64,000 nt of DNA from Labrys sp. KNU-23 (GCF_008330945.1 NZ_CP043488.1:124001-188000), one strand, 5' to 3'; counted from the first letter of the stretch, positions 35,043-45,624 are shown. Made by a program: numbers and translations. The notes: generated from the letters alone by a model not told the origin.

Positions 35043-38000
35043 ATGAACGCTTTATTGCATCGGACGTTCGGGCTTCGCACGTTGCCACACTCATGGAGCG
35101 CCATCGCGCCGGTGCGTGAGGAATTGTTCGGCGTCGAGCGGCTCGAGCAGCATGCGCAAAGCCTCGCTGCTGCGCAAACGGTTACGAGGCGCCCGCCCAC
35201 CGTTCTGCCTCTACAGACACGATTGAGCGATAATGCCACCGCGCTGCTCAAGGCATACCGGACAAGTGCTGCGGATGTCGAAAGCGGCGGCGGCGTTGTT
35301 CCGGCCGCGGAATGGCTTCTCGACAATTATCATCTTGTCGAAGAGCAGGTTCGCGAGATCCGGGATGACCTGCCGCCTGGCTATTATCGGCAACTGCCGA
35401 AGCTAGCAAGCGGACCATTCGCGGGCTATCCGCGAGTGTTCGGCCTAGCCTGGGCCTTCGTCGCACACACCGACAGCTATTTCGATCCCGAGCTATTGCG
35501 CCGGTTCATCTGCGCCTACCAGCAGGTCCAACCGTTAACGATCGGCGAATTGTGGGCCGTCGCGATCACGCTGCGCATCGTCCTCGTAGAGAATTTGCGC
35601 CGGCTCGCCGATCAGATCATCGCAGGCCGCAAGGAGCGGTCGGACGCCGACGCCCTGGTCGACAGGCTTCCTGAAATGGGGCAGGTGGCTTCCGAGCTCG
35701 ATGTCCTGATGCGTCCCTCCGTGCCCTTGTCCGACATCTTTGCCGCGCAGCTCGCCAAGCGGCTGCGGGATCAGGATCCCAGGACGACCCCCGCGCTTGA
35801 ATGGTTCACGGAGCGCCTGCGTCTGCAAGGCACTTCGATCGGGGAGGTGGTGCAGCATGCCCAGCAAAGGCTGGGAGCATCCAACGTCACTGTGCGCAAT
35901 GTCATCACCAGCATGAGGCTGATCTCCGACATCGATTGGGCGGACCTGTTCGAGACCGTGAGCCTGGTCGACGAGCGTCTTGGCTCGGGAAGCGATTTCG
36001 CCGCGATGGACTTCCCGACGCGCAATCTCTACCGCAGCGCGATCGAGGAACTCGCTCGTGGCTCGTCCTTGACGGAACTCGAGATCACCGGACAAGTGCT
36101 GGACACCGCGCGTCGAGCTGCTGCGGCGGCGGTCGTGCCTGAGGACCGGGATCGGCTTGCCGATCCCGGCTACCATCTCATCGGGGACGGCCGGCGCGCG
36201 CTGGAGCGGGCGATCGACTTCAAGCCGCCTCCACGAACGCGGATGAGCCGCTTCGGCTTGCGGCTGGGCATCAGCGGATATGCGGGCGCTATCTTGTCCG
36301 TCACCGCTATGCTGCTCGCCCTGGCGTCATGGACGCTTGGTATCTACGGCCTCGATGCCGGCCGGCTTGCCCTGCTCGTCCTGATCGGATTCGTGCCGGC
36401 GACCGAGGTTGCGATCGCGATGGTCAATCGCGCTGTCGCTTGGTGCTTTGGCGCGACCGCGTTGCCGGGCCTCGAACTCGCCGATGGCGTACCGCAATCG
36501 CTAAGGACTCTTGTCGCCGTGCCGACGCTGCTGACCAGTGAGGCCGACCTCCTGGAACAGGTCGAGCGACTGGAAGTGCATCACCTGGCAGGCTCAGGCG
36601 GGGACCTGACTTTCGCCCTCCTCACGGACGGCCTTGACGCGGATCGGCAGACCGTCGAGAGCGACGCCCAGCTTATCGCCGTGACGGCGCAGGCGATCGC
36701 GCAACTGAATCGACGCTACGGTCCGGGGCCCGGAGGCGACCGCTTCCTTCTGCTCCATCGTCGGCGCCTCTTCAATGAAGGCGAGAGCACATGGATGGGA
36801 TGGGAGCGCAAGCGAGGCAAACTGCACGAGCTCAACAGGCTGCTTCGCGGGGCCACCGACACCAGCTTCATGGCCGTGGAAGGGCGCGCGCCGCAGGTGC
36901 CGGAGGGCGTACGCTTCGTCATTACCCTCGACGCCGATACCAGGTTGCCGCGCGATGCCGCGCGCCGTCTGGTCGGCAAGATCGCCCACCCCCTCAACAG
37001 ACCCAGATTCGACGACGACAAACGACGGGTCATGAGCGGCTACGCCATACTCCAACCGCGCGTCACGCCCGCACTGCCGCTCGACCATGAAGGCTCCATC
37101 TATCAAAGGGTCTCATCGGGCCCGGCTGGCATCGATCCGTATGCAGCGGCGATCTCGGACGTCTACCAGGATCTGTTCGGCGAGGGCTCCTATACCGGCA
37201 AGGGCATCTACGACGTCGATGCTTTCGAGACGGCTCTCGCTGGACGCGTGCCGGATAGCACGCTGCTCAGCCACGATCTCTTCGAGGGTGTTTTCGCCCG
37301 CGCCGGCCTTGCCTCCGACATCGAGGTCGTCGAGGACGTCCCGCCGCGATACGACGTCGCCGCAAGACGCCAGCACCGATGGATCCGGGGCGACTGGCAG
37401 CTTCTGCCCTGGGTCTTCGGCTCCTCGACCGGAGACCGGGCGATGCCGTCTCTCGGGCGCTGGAAGATGCTGGACAATCTGAGGCGGTCGCTGCTGGCGC
37501 CCTTCACGCTGCTCGCCTTCGCCCTGTCCTGGCTGATCCCGATCCCCACGGCAGTGGCCGGGCTTGCGTTCGTGCTCGCGGCCATTGCGATCCCGGCCTT
37601 CCTGCCGGGCGCTTTCTCTATATGGCCGCGCCGTGCGGGACTGCATGTGCGCAACCATCTCGGCATGCTCGGCCGTGGCCTGCGCCTCGCGGCTGCCCAG
37701 GCATTCTTTTCGATCGCCTTCCTGCCCGATCAGGCATGGCGGACGGGAGACGCGATCGCAAGAACCCTTGCGAGGCTGTTCGTCACGCATAAGCATCTTC
37801 TGGAATGGACGACGGCGGCGAGATCGGCCGCGGCACCGCGCCTGAGCGTGGGCGGCTTCTACCGCCGAATGGCGGGCGGGGTGGCGCTTGGCCTTGTTCT
37901 GACGGCACTTGCCGTTGCCGTCGCCCCGACCTCCTGGCTGCTCGTCCTGCCTTTCGCGCTGCTGTGGGCCGGCGCGCCAGCACTTGCCTTCCGCATCAGC

Positions 38001-41000
38001 CGCGCACCGTCCACCTCGCGCCTGCTTACGATGTCGCAGGCGGATGCGGCCGATCTGCGACTCACCGCGCGTCGCACCTGGCGGTATTTCGAGACCTTCG
38101 TCACACCGTCCGACAACATGCTGCCGCCCGACAATTTTCAGGAAGAGCCGAAGCCGGTGCTCGCGCGGCGCACGTCGCCTACCAATATCGGGCTCTATCT
38201 GCTCTCCGCCGTTGCTGCTCGTGATTTCGGCTGGGCCGGGCTTATGGAAACGATCGAGCGGTTGGAAGCCACGCTCGGCACCATGCGCAAGCTTGCCTTG
38301 TTCAAGGGGCACTTCTTCAATTGGTACGATACGCAGAACCTGCGCATTCTTGAGCCTGCCTATGTCTCGTCGGTCGACAGTGGAAATCTCGCGGGTCATC
38401 TGATCGCGCTTGCCAACGCCTGCGAGGAATGGGGGGACGCGGTACAGGCGCCGGATGTGAGGGCCGGCATGGCAGACGCCTTCTCCCTGGCTCGCGAGGC
38501 GGCCGACGCCCTGCCTGCCGGTGGGGGAGGGCCCCGGCAACCGCTCGCCGCCATTCTCGACGAGATCGAGGCCCTGCTCAACAGTCCGAGGCCGACCGAG
38601 TCGATCACCGCGCCGCTCAACAGGCTGGCCGAAAAGGCCGCCTATGCGGCCCGCGCCGCTATGCCTTTGATGAAGGACAATGGAGAAGGTGGCGCGCCCG
38701 ACCTGTTGTTCTGGATCGAGGCGATGAGGCGATGCGTGATCGAGTGGGGCCGTGATCGCCTCGGCATTGCCGATGTGCCGAACCTTCTCAAGGAGCGCCT
38801 GCAAGCGATCGCCGGCACGGCGCGCGAAATGGCGCTGGCCATGGATTTCGCGTTCCTCCTCGATCCCGACCGGAAACTACTGTCGATCGGCTATTCGGTC
38901 CCCGACAATGGCCTCGACCCGAGTTGCTACGACCTGCTCGCCTCGGAGGCGCGGCTTGCCAGCCTGTTTGCGATCGCCAAGGGCGATGTTCCCACGCGGC
39001 ACTGGTTCCGGCTGGGCCGCACCGCGACTCCGCTCGGAAGCGGTTCGGCATTGATCTCCTGGTCCGGATCGATGTTCGAATATTTGATGCCGTCGCTGGT
39101 GGTGCGCGCGCCGGCTGGCAGCCTGCTCGAGCAGACGAGCCGCCTAGTGGTGAGGCATCAACAGGCGTACGGACGCTCCCTCGGCATTCCGTGGGGCATA
39201 TCTGAATCCGCCTACAACGCCCGCGATTTCGAGTTCACCTACCAATATTCGAACTTCGGCGTGCCGGGCCTCGGTCTCAAGCGCGGCCTCGCGGGACAGG
39301 CCGTGATCGCGCCCTACGCGACGGGGCTGGCGACCATGATCGATCCCCAGGCGGCGCGCGCGAACTATAGCCGGCTCGCTGCGATGGGTGCCCGCGGTCG
39401 CCACGGCTTCTATGAAGCGCTCGACTTCACGCGCTCCCGTCTGCCGGCGGAAGAGAAAGTCGCCATCGTGCACGCTTTCATGGCCCATCATCAGGGCATG
39501 ACCATCGTCGCCATCGCCAATACCCTCCAGGAGGGACGGATGCGCGCCCGATTCCATCGCGAACCGATCATAAAGGCCAGCGAACTCCTGTTGCAGGAAC
39601 GTATCCCGGACGAGATCGCCATCGCGCAGGTCCGGGCTGAGGAGGTAAAGGCGCCGCCTGTCGCAGCCATCGACGAAGTTGCCTCGGCACGGCGACTGGC
39701 CGCGTCGGTAGTAGGCCCGCCGATGACGCATCTACTCTCGAACGGCCGCTATGCGGTGATGCTGACCACCACCGGCGCCGGCTACAGCCGCTGGCGCGAC
39801 ATTGCCGTGACGCGATGGCGGGAGGATACGACCCGCGACGACTGGGGATCGTTCATTTTCCTGAAAGACGTCCAGACCGGAAAGACCTGGACCGGGGGCG
39901 CACAGCCGGTCGGGGACGATTCCGGGCATGGGGAAGTCCTCTTCGGCGAAGACTACGCCCACTTCATCCATCGCGACGGCAGTCTCACCACAACCATGGA
40001 TGTCCTGGTCTCCGGCGAGGACGACAGCGAGGTCCGCCGCGTATGCCTGACCAATAATGGCCGCCGTCCGCGCGAGATCGAGCTCACTTCCTACGCGGAA
40101 GTGACACTGGCGGAGCCCGCCTCCGACAACGCTCACCCCGCCTTTTCCAAGATGTTCGTTGAGACCGAGCACCTTGCAGAGTTCGGCGCCCTCGTGGCGA
40201 CGCGCCGGCCGAGGTCCCCTGACGAGCCGCGGCTATGGGCAGCCCATCTTACGGTGGTCGAGGGCGAAATCGCTGCCGATCCGCAATATGAGACGGACCG
40301 GGCCCACTTCCTTGGCCGCGGACGCGCGATCGCCGACGCGGCCGCCCTCAGGGACGGTCGGCCGCTCTCGAACACGGTCGGCACGGTTCTCGATCCGATC
40401 TTCTCGCTGAGGCAGCGCGTAATCGTTCCGCCCGGCAGGGTGGTACGGGTCGCCTTCTGGACCGTGGTGGCAGGGTCGCGGGCCGAGCTTTTGGATTTCG
40501 TCGATTTGCATCACGACCGCAGTTCGTTCGACCGCGCAAAGACCCTGGCGTGGACCCAGGCGCAGGTTCAGCTTCGCCATCTCGGCGTAGCGGCAGCGGA
40601 AGCGGCCGATTTCCAGCGCCTTGCCGCACCGATCCTCTACGCCGATCCGCGCTTCCGCGCTTCATCGGAAGAGCTCCTGCGTGGGGCTGGCCCTCAGTCC
40701 GGGTTGTGGCCACATGGAATCTCCGGCGACCTGCCGATCGTCGTGCTGCGCATCGACGACATCGCGGACATCGCCCAGGTCGGACAATTGCTCCGTGCCC
40801 ATGAGTACTGGCGCATGAAGCGCCTCGCCGTCGATCTCGTCATCGTCAACGAGCATGCCGCCTCGTATATCCAAGATCTACAGATCGCGATCGAGATGGC
40901 CGTGCGCAGCAGCCAGTCCCGGCCAAGGCTGGGCGATGCCCAGGCGAATGGCTCGGTTCACGTGCTGCGGGCCGATCTCATGAGCGTCGAGGCTCGGTCC

Positions 41001-43580
41001 CTGCTGCATGCGGCGGCTCGAGTCGTGCTCCACGCCCGTCGCGGGCCGATTGCCGATCAGGTCGGGCGCCCTTGGCCTAAGGTCGTGTCGCCTCGTGGTC
41101 GGCGGACTGAGGCGACCAGACCTCCCGGATTGTCACGGCCAGCGCCACCCGAACTTGAATTCTTCAACGGCCTTGGCGGCTTCGACAAGGATGGGCGGGA
41201 ATATGTGACCATCCTCCACGGCGCGCGCGCCACGCCCGCACCCTGGATCAATGTTATCGCCAATGACGGCTTCGGATTCCAGGTCTCGGCCGACGGTGCA
41301 GGCTATAGCTGGGCGGAGAACAGCCGCGAGAACCAATTGACGCAATGGTCGAACGATCCAGTTGCGGACCCCTCAGGCGAAGCGATCTATGTACGCGATG
41401 AGGTCACAGGCGATCTTTGGAGCCCGATGGCACAGCCCATCCGCGATGGGGGCACCTATGTCGCGCGGCACGGCTTCGGCTACAGCCGCTTCGAACACGA
41501 GGCGAACGGGATCGCCCTCGACCTGCTGCAATTTGTGCCGCTTTCCGACCCGATCAAGATCTCACGCCTGACGTTGCGCAACAATTGCGCGCAGTCGCGC
41601 CGGCTATCGGTCACAGCCTATGTCGAATGGGTGCTGGGCACGTCGCGCGGCGCCTCCGCTCCCTTTGTCGTGACGGAGGTCGATACGGTCACCAGCGCCA
41701 TCTTCGCTCGCAATCCCTGGAGCACGGCTTTTCCCGACCGTATCGCCTTTGCCGATCTCGGCGGGCGTCAGACTTCGTGGACAGCCGATCGTAGCGAGTT
41801 TCTCGGTCGCGGCGGTGGGCTAGGTACGCCGGCCGCACTCGTCGACGATTATGGGCTGTCGGGTGGGGCGGGAGCCGGCCTGGACCCCTGCGCGGCGCTT
41901 GCCACGAGCCTCGAGCTCGGCCCGGGCGAGACGGTGGAGATCGTGTGGCTGGTCGGCCAGTGCCGTTCAGCGAAAGAGGCGCGCGAACTGATCATGCGCT
42001 ATCGCAATACCGATCTCGACGCGGTGCTGGCATCGGTGACCGAACATTGGCAGGCTTTGCTCGGCTCGATCCAGGTCAGGACGCCGGATCGTACCATGGA
42101 CCTGATGCTGAACGGCTGGCTGCTCTACCAGGCGCTTGCCTGCCGCATCACGGCCCGCTCGGCCTTCTATCAGGCGAGCGGCGCCTACGGCTTCAGGGAC
42201 CAGCTCCAGGACGGCATGGCACTATCCTTTGCGGCTCCCGAAGAGACCCGCTGCCATCTCCTGCGCGCGGCTTCGCGGCAGTTCATCGAGGGCGACGTGC
42301 AGCATTGGTGGCTTCCCCATTCTGGCCAGGGCGTGCGCACGCGCATTTCCGACGATCGTGTGTGGCTTGCCTTCGCCACCGCGACCTATGTCGCTGCCTC
42401 CGGCGACCCCGCCGTGCTGGAAGAGGCGGTACCGTTCCTGGAGGGGCCGCCGCTCGGCGAGGGCGAGCGTGACGCCTTTTTCCAGCCCTCGATCGCCGAC
42501 GAGCGGAAGTCGCTGTTCGAGCATTGCGCGCGAGGCCTTGACCAATGCCTCGAACTCACCGGCGAACACGGCCTGCCGCTGATGGGGACCGGCGACTGGA
42601 ACGATGGCATGAACCGGGTTGGCGAAGGTGGCCGGGGCGAGAGCGTCTGGCTCGGCTGGCTGCTGGTGCGCGCAATCGCACTTTTTGCTCCTTTTGCCGA
42701 CAGCCGCGATCCCGCCCGTGCCGCCCGCTGGCGCGTGCATGCCGCCTCCGTCCAAGCCGCGATCGAGCGTTACGCCTGGGATGGCGAATGGTATCGCCGG
42801 GCAACGTTCGATGATGGAACGTGGATTGGCTCGAAGGAGAGCGAGGAATGCCGGATCGATTCCATCGCCCAGTCCTGGGCGGTGCTGTCGGGTGGCGCGG
42901 ATCGCGCGCGCGCCGTGCAGGCGATGGCCGCCCTCAATAGACATCTAATTCGTCGCGAGGACGGTCTGGCGCTGCTCTTCACACCGCCTTTCGACACGGC
43001 CTCTCGCAATCCCGGTTACATCAAGGGCTATCCGCCGGGCCTGCGCGAGAATGGTGGGCAATACAGCCATGCCGCCATGTGGGCGATCATGGCCTTTGCA
43101 AAGCAGGGGGACGGTACGGCGGCTGCCGACCTGTTTTCGCTCCTCAATCCGATCAATCATGCGCAGACGCCCGACGCGGTCGAGCGCTACAAGGTCGAGC
43201 CTTATGTCATCGCCGCCGACGTCTATTCCGTTCCGCCCCATTTGGGACGAGGGGGGTGGACCTGGTATACGGGCTCGGCCGCGTGGATGTATCGCGCCGG
43301 CGTCGAAAGCATCCTGGGCATTCGCCGCGAGGGCGCCTACCTTGTCGTCGATCCCTGTATCCCTGCCGCCTGGCCGGGCTTCGAGGCTACGGTCAAAGTT
43401 GCCGACACCCAATATGCCATTCGTGTCGAGAGCCCATCCGATACGGGTTGCAGCGTTGTCGAGGCTCTCCTCGACGGGGCACCTCTCGGATGCGTCGAAG
43501 GAGGCGCTCGTGTCCCGCTGGACGGAGGAATGCACAATCTGCGGATCATTCTCGGGGGAAAGATCCTTCTCGGCGCATGA
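35043..43580 (+). CDS. ndvB: Cyclic beta-1,2-glucan synthase (2845 aa)
   Basis: Makes cyclic beta-1,2-glucans in the inner membrane, used for osmotic adaptation and host interaction in rhizobia, agrobacteria and Brucella (chvB/cgs). Length fits the family (about 2800). Six or so membrane segments lie near residues 415-470, 820-870 and 945-985. The GT84 transferase domain lies between them: ITLDADTRLP near 625 and the QxxRW-type motif RQHRWIRGDWQ near 776. The C-terminal half has two carbohydrate-binding/GH94 repeats that control chain length, with GTGDWNDGMNRVGEGG near 2516. ATG 35043 follows AGGATAGGGA. The frame is intact over 8.5 kb, in contrast to the decay around it. Confidence 0.95.
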   Translation: MNALLHRTFGLRTLPHSWSAIAPVREELFGVERLEQHAQSLAAAQTVTRRPPTVLPLQTRLSDNATALLKAYRTSAADVESGGGVVPAAEWLLDNYHLVEEQVREIRDDLPPGYYRQLPKLASGPFAGYPRVFGLAWAFVAHTDSYFDPELLRRFICAYQQVQPLTIGELWAVAITLRIVLVENLRRLADQIIAGRKERSDADALVDRLPEMGQVASELDVLMRPSVPLSDIFAAQLAKRLRDQDPRTTPALEWFTERLRLQGTSIGEVVQHAQQRLGASNVTVRNVITSMRLISDIDWADLFETVSLVDERLGSGSDFAAMDFPTRNLYRSAIEELARGSSLTELEITGQVLDTARRAAAAAVVPEDRDRLADPGYHLIGDGRRALERAIDFKPPPRTRMSRFGLRLGISGYAGAILSVTAMLLALASWTLGIYGLDAGRLALLVLIGFVPATEVAIAMVNRAVAWCFGATALPGLELADGVPQSLRTLVAVPTLLTSEADLLEQVERLEVHHLAGSGGDLTFALLTDGLDADRQTVESDAQLIAVTAQAIAQLNRRYGPGPGGDRFLLLHRRRLFNEGESTWMGWERKRGKLHELNRLLRGATDTSFMAVEGRAPQVPEGVRFVITLDADTRLPRDAARRLVGKIAHPLNRPRFDDDKRRVMSGYAILQPRVTPALPLDHEGSIYQRVSSGPAGIDPYAAAISDVYQDLFGEGSYTGKGIYDVDAFETALAGRVPDSTLLSHDLFEGVFARAGLASDIEVVEDVPPRYDVAARRQHRWIRGDWQLLPWVFGSSTGDRAMPSLGRWKMLDNLRRSLLAPFTLLAFALSWLIPIPTAVAGLAFVLAAIAIPAFLPGAFSIWPRRAGLHVRNHLGMLGRGLRLAAAQAFFSIAFLPDQAWRTGDAIARTLARLFVTHKHLLEWTTAARSAAAPRLSVGGFYRRMAGGVALGLVLTALAVAVAPTSWLLVLPFALLWAGAPALAFRISRAPSTSRLLTMSQADAADLRLTARRTWRYFETFVTPSDNMLPPDNFQEEPKPVLARRTSPTNIGLYLLSAVAARDFGWAGLMETIERLEATLGTMRKLALFKGHFFNWYDTQNLRILEPAYVSSVDSGNLAGHLIALANACEEWGDAVQAPDVRAGMADAFSLAREAADALPAGGGGPRQPLAAILDEIEALLNSPRPTESITAPLNRLAEKAAYAARAAMPLMKDNGEGGAPDLLFWIEAMRRCVIEWGRDRLGIADVPNLLKERLQAIAGTAREMALAMDFAFLLDPDRKLLSIGYSVPDNGLDPSCYDLLASEARLASLFAIAKGDVPTRHWFRLGRTATPLGSGSALISWSGSMFEYLMPSLVVRAPAGSLLEQTSRLVVRHQQAYGRSLGIPWGISESAYNARDFEFTYQYSNFGVPGLGLKRGLAGQAVIAPYATGLATMIDPQAARANYSRLAAMGARGRHGFYEALDFTRSRLPAEEKVAIVHAFMAHHQGMTIVAIANTLQEGRMRARFHREPIIKASELLLQERIPDEIAIAQVRAEEVKAPPVAAIDEVASARRLAASVVGPPMTHLLSNGRYAVMLTTTGAGYSRWRDIAVTRWREDTTRDDWGSFIFLKDVQTGKTWTGGAQPVGDDSGHGEVLFGEDYAHFIHRDGSLTTTMDVLVSGEDDSEVRRVCLTNNGRRPREIELTSYAEVTLAEPASDNAHPAFSKMFVETEHLAEFGALVATRRPRSPDEPRLWAAHLTVVEGEIAADPQYETDRAHFLGRGRAIADAAALRDGRPLSNTVGTVLDPIFSLRQRVIVPPGRVVRVAFWTVVAGSRAELLDFVDLHHDRSSFDRAKTLAWTQAQVQLRHLGVAAAEAADFQRLAAPILYADPRFRASSEELLRGAGPQSGLWPHGISGDLPIVVLRIDDIADIAQVGQLLRAHEYWRMKRLAVDLVIVNEHAASYIQDLQIAIEMAVRSSQSRPRLGDAQANGSVHVLRADLMSVEARSLLHAAARVVLHARRGPIADQVGRPWPKVVSPRGRRTEATRPPGLSRPAPPELEFFNGLGGFDKDGREYVTILHGARATPAPWINVIANDGFGFQVSADGAGYSWAENSRENQLTQWSNDPVADPSGEAIYVRDEVTGDLWSPMAQPIRDGGTYVARHGFGYSRFEHEANGIALDLLQFVPLSDPIKISRLTLRNNCAQSRRLSVTAYVEWVLGTSRGASAPFVVTEVDTVTSAIFARNPWSTAFPDRIAFADLGGRQTSWTADRSEFLGRGGGLGTPAALVDDYGLSGGAGAGLDPCAALATSLELGPGETVEIVWLVGQCRSAKEARELIMRYRNTDLDAVLASVTEHWQALLGSIQVRTPDRTMDLMLNGWLLYQALACRITARSAFYQASGAYGFRDQLQDGMALSFAAPEETRCHLLRAASRQFIEGDVQHWWLPHSGQGVRTRISDDRVWLAFATATYVAASGDPAVLEEAVPFLEGPPLGEGERDAFFQPSIADERKSLFEHCARGLDQCLELTGEHGLPLMGTGDWNDGMNRVGEGGRGESVWLGWLLVRAIALFAPFADSRDPARAARWRVHAASVQAAIERYAWDGEWYRRATFDDGTWIGSKESEECRIDSIAQSWAVLSGGADRARAVQAMAALNRHLIRREDGLALLFTPPFDTASRNPGYIKGYPPGLRENGGQYSHAAMWAIMAFAKQGDGTAAADLFSLLNPINHAQTPDAVERYKVEPYVIAADVYSVPPHLGRGGWTWYTGSAAWMYRAGVESILGIRREGAYLVVDPCIPAAWPGFEATVKVADTQYAIRVESPSDTGCSVVEALLDGAPLGCVEGGARVPLDGGMHNLRIILGGKILLGA

Positions 43581-43793
43581 ACTCTTCGAGCAGACGCGGC
43601 CAAGGCGCCGGCAGTCTAGTTCATCGATCTGCCCGGCCTCAAGGCCACTATGAAGGCGCGGTTCCTGAATGACTTTCTGCTGAGAACCATCGAGGCCTAC
43701 CGAGCAAGGTCGGGAAGGGCAGGGCCGGGGAAAGGCGATGCCCCGGCAGCCGATCTGGAAGATTCCTCGAACCAGTCGTTGTCCGGAATCGTT

Positions 43794-44051
43794 TCAGGCG
43801 GCCGCTCTGGGCAGGGGATAATTATCATGGTCGTAGAGAGACCGGATCTCGGGGCCGGTGTAGTCGCCATCATCGGTTTCGATCATGAGCGTTCGCAAAT
43901 CTACCAGCGACTCCTCGACCGCAAACTGAACGGCAAGTGCGAGGCTTTCGAACCGACGATATTTCTGGGGTGCCCTACCTCGCATTGAGCGAGAGGTCCC
44001 GGATATCTGCACATACACCGCCGCAGGCGTCGTGAAATCCAATGTCGTCAT
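43794..44051 (-). CDS. Small hypothetical protein (85 aa)
   Basis: The start MTTLDFTTPAAVYVQISGTS at 44051 has GAGAAG upstream at longish spacing. The rest has an alternating strand/helix look (YRRFESLALAVQFAVEESLV, LRTLMIETDDGDYTGPEIRS). I recall similar short proteins with this C-terminal half from rhizobial stress regions but no family name. It is convergent with the glucan synthase. Confidence 0.6.
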   Translation of the reverse strand: MTTLDFTTPAAVYVQISGTSRSMRGRAPQKYRRFESLALAVQFAVEESLVDLRTLMIETDDGDYTGPEIRSLYDHDNYPLPRAAA

Positions 44052-44081
44052 TTCGGCAATCTTCTCGCAAATCACCATAAC

Positions 44082-44107
44082 AAAAAAGGCCAGGTGAACC
44101 CGGCCTT
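44082..44107 (-). terminator. Rho-independent terminator for cold-shock gene
   Basis: On the minus strand AAGGCC, loop, GGCC then TTTTTT. It lies 63 bases after the cold-shock stop codon. Confidence 0.75.
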
Positions 44108-44170
44108 CTCATCGCGCATCAATGGCCAGTGCCAGTACATCCGTAGTCAAAGACCAGACGCGCCATATTC

Positions 44171-44380
44171 TCACGCAGCCTGAAGGTTCTCAGCTGCACT
44201 TTTTCCATTGCGTCGATCCGTCACGACATCGAACGAGAGCTTCTGACCCTCTACGATGGTGTGCATTCCCGCCCGTTCGACGGCCGAAATGTGAACGAAC
44301 ACATCGGAGCCTCCAGTATCGAGCTGGATGAAGCCAAAGCCTTTGGTCGTGTTGAAGAACTTTACGGTTCCAGTATTCAT
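44171..44380 (-). CDS. cspA: Cold-shock domain protein (69 aa)
   Basis: A single cold-shock domain that binds single-stranded RNA or DNA and melts structure in mRNA. The RNP1 motif KGFGFIQLD and RNP2 motif DVFVHISAV are intact, and the N-terminus [17 protein letters not shown] is typical. Length is normal for the family. The start at 44380 follows GAAAGGAAATCG. A long AT-rich leader lies upstream (to about 44600), as in cold-regulated csp genes, and a terminator follows, so it is monocistronic. Confidence 0.93.
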   Translation of the reverse strand: MNTGTVKFFNTTKGFGFIQLDTGGSDVFVHISAVERAGMHTIVEGQKLSFDVVTDRRNGKSAAENLQAA

Positions 44381-44635
44381 AACGATTTCCTTTCAGTCGT
44401 TCGTAATAAATAACCCACCGTGCGAAGCGCTTAGTGAGTAAGTTTTGATCGATTTTTGGAGAGGAAAATCGTCAGCGCCAATAGCGCAGAAAAAGATCGG
44501 CAACAAGATCGATGAAAACAAGCATAAACTTTAAATGCGTTTATGGCAAGGCAGATAAGTTCTTTGGTGATTTGTCGGAAATATCCCAGAAATTCCTAGA
44601 ATTAACATGCCGTATTCCAAAAAATACGAGACGTT

Positions 44636-44836
44636 TCACTTGTCGATCTTAACGACGGATAATCCACTCGGCAATGTGTCCCCGTCGCGAAGCTCTGCGA
44701 GTATCTGCATCACGTCCTCCCGGAAGGACTCCCACATGGGCTCGCCCTCAAACCCGACCAGTTCCTCATGCCCCTCCATACGACACATCAGGCGGCAGAT
44801 GCGCTCCACCGGGCGAGAGAGGTTTTGGGACATCAT
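44636..44836 (-). CDS. Small hypothetical protein (66 aa)
   Basis: Start at 44836 (or the next codon) after GAAAGGAAAG. A helical acidic protein (PVERICRLMCRMEGHEELVG, WESFREDVMQILAELRDGDT) with one Cys. No family recognised. It is followed by an AT-rich gap before cspA and preceded on the same strand by another small gene after 47 bases, so the two may share a transcript. Confidence 0.6.
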   Translation of the reverse strand: MMSQNLSRPVERICRLMCRMEGHEELVGFEGEPMWESFREDVMQILAELRDGDTLPSGLSVVKIDK

Positions 44837-44883
44837 TCTTTCCTTTCAATGTGTCTGTCATCGGTGAGCGGGAAGGTCCCTGC

Positions 44884-45135
44884 CTACCGTGCCGCATTCC
44901 CCCGATCGGCAAAGGGAGGCGTTTGCACAAGTGTCGCTATGAGCCGCAGCAAAGCCTGATGCTCTGGACCGTTCGCGCCAGTTCTGAGGAAGTCGCGCAA
45001 GGCGATAAAGGAAATGGCGGAACCGAAGGGACCATTCGCTTGATGAATGATGATGGCCATCCCGTCGGAGGGGGCGCGACCGAGGTACCAGATATCATCG
45101 CCAGGGCTTCTGTAAAGCTCACGTCGTTCGTCCAT
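44884..45135 (-). CDS. Small conserved protein, homologue of the domain fused at 34437 (83 aa)
   Basis: ATG 45135 follows CAGGAGAACTGAG. The chain ELYRSPGDDIWYLGRAPSDG, IIHQANGPFGSAISFIALRD, FLRTGANGPEHQALLRLIAT corresponds to the C-terminal domain of the receiver protein at 33909-34646 (PIYSSSNGDRWLLVHD, DIDDFILRDGESPQGIALRA). The family is short, frequent in rhizobia and uncharacterised. The longer upstream frame is basic and lacks a start signal. Confidence 0.7.
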   Translation of the reverse strand: MDERRELYRSPGDDIWYLGRAPSDGMAIIIHQANGPFGSAISFIALRDFLRTGANGPEHQALLRLIATLVQTPPFADRGNAAR

Positions 45136-45309
45136 CTCAGTTCTCCTGATTTGCGGTAGCTGGCAATGCGTTGGTTGAGCTTCGGGCAAAAGAGAGCGCC
45201 AGCTGAGAGCCCCACGCCGACAGGAACTCAATCGTCCCTTCGGCTTTCGAGCCAAGGAAGTTCCCTTTTTTCGTTTCTGGCCGATCATCGCTGAGATCTT
45301 GCCAGTTCT

Positions 45310-45510
45310 CTACGGCGCATGAGCGATGGCTTCCCGTAGCTTTTGAATGAGTTCTTCATGCCCTATGGCTACGGATACTGTCGTTTGATCGCCCAGATAT
45401 ATCATCGACCCCTCCTTGAGAGGCTCGATCTTCAAAATCTGCGATATGTTCACAGTAACCGGTGTTGCGTCGCGGCCCGTTTTTGTGAGTGTCAGGAGGA
45501 TCGGTTTCAT
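45310..45510 (-). CDS. FlbD-like small protein (66 aa)
   Basis: Reads MKPILLTLTKTGRDATPVTV then NISQILKIEPLKEGSMIYLG and a helical end ELIQKLREAI. The strand-rich layout with a final helix resembles the FlbD family of small proteins found near flagellar genes, but no flagellar gene is nearby, so the name is tentative. Its first nine codons lie inside the 0.9-kb repeat (copy 2) and are copied at 2244-2272. The only upstream purine run is GGGGGG. Confidence 0.5.
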   Translation of the reverse strand: MKPILLTLTKTGRDATPVTVNISQILKIEPLKEGSMIYLGDQTTVSVAIGHEELIQKLREAIAHAP

Positions 45511-45624
45511 TTGCCCCCCGGTTATGGATGTGGCCTGTGATGACCATCATAACAAGGAACGAAAGGTACGCTGAACAATGCCTTCCCACCGCTGTACGCT
45601 GCTGCGCTCTAACAGCATTGCACC

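Noticed and set aside
37113-38804. Long minus-strand frame (563 codons) inside the glucan synthase gene
   Set aside because: Shadow of a high-GC coding region: very rich in Arg, Gly and Glu, with no motif, while the plus strand encodes a complete known enzyme.
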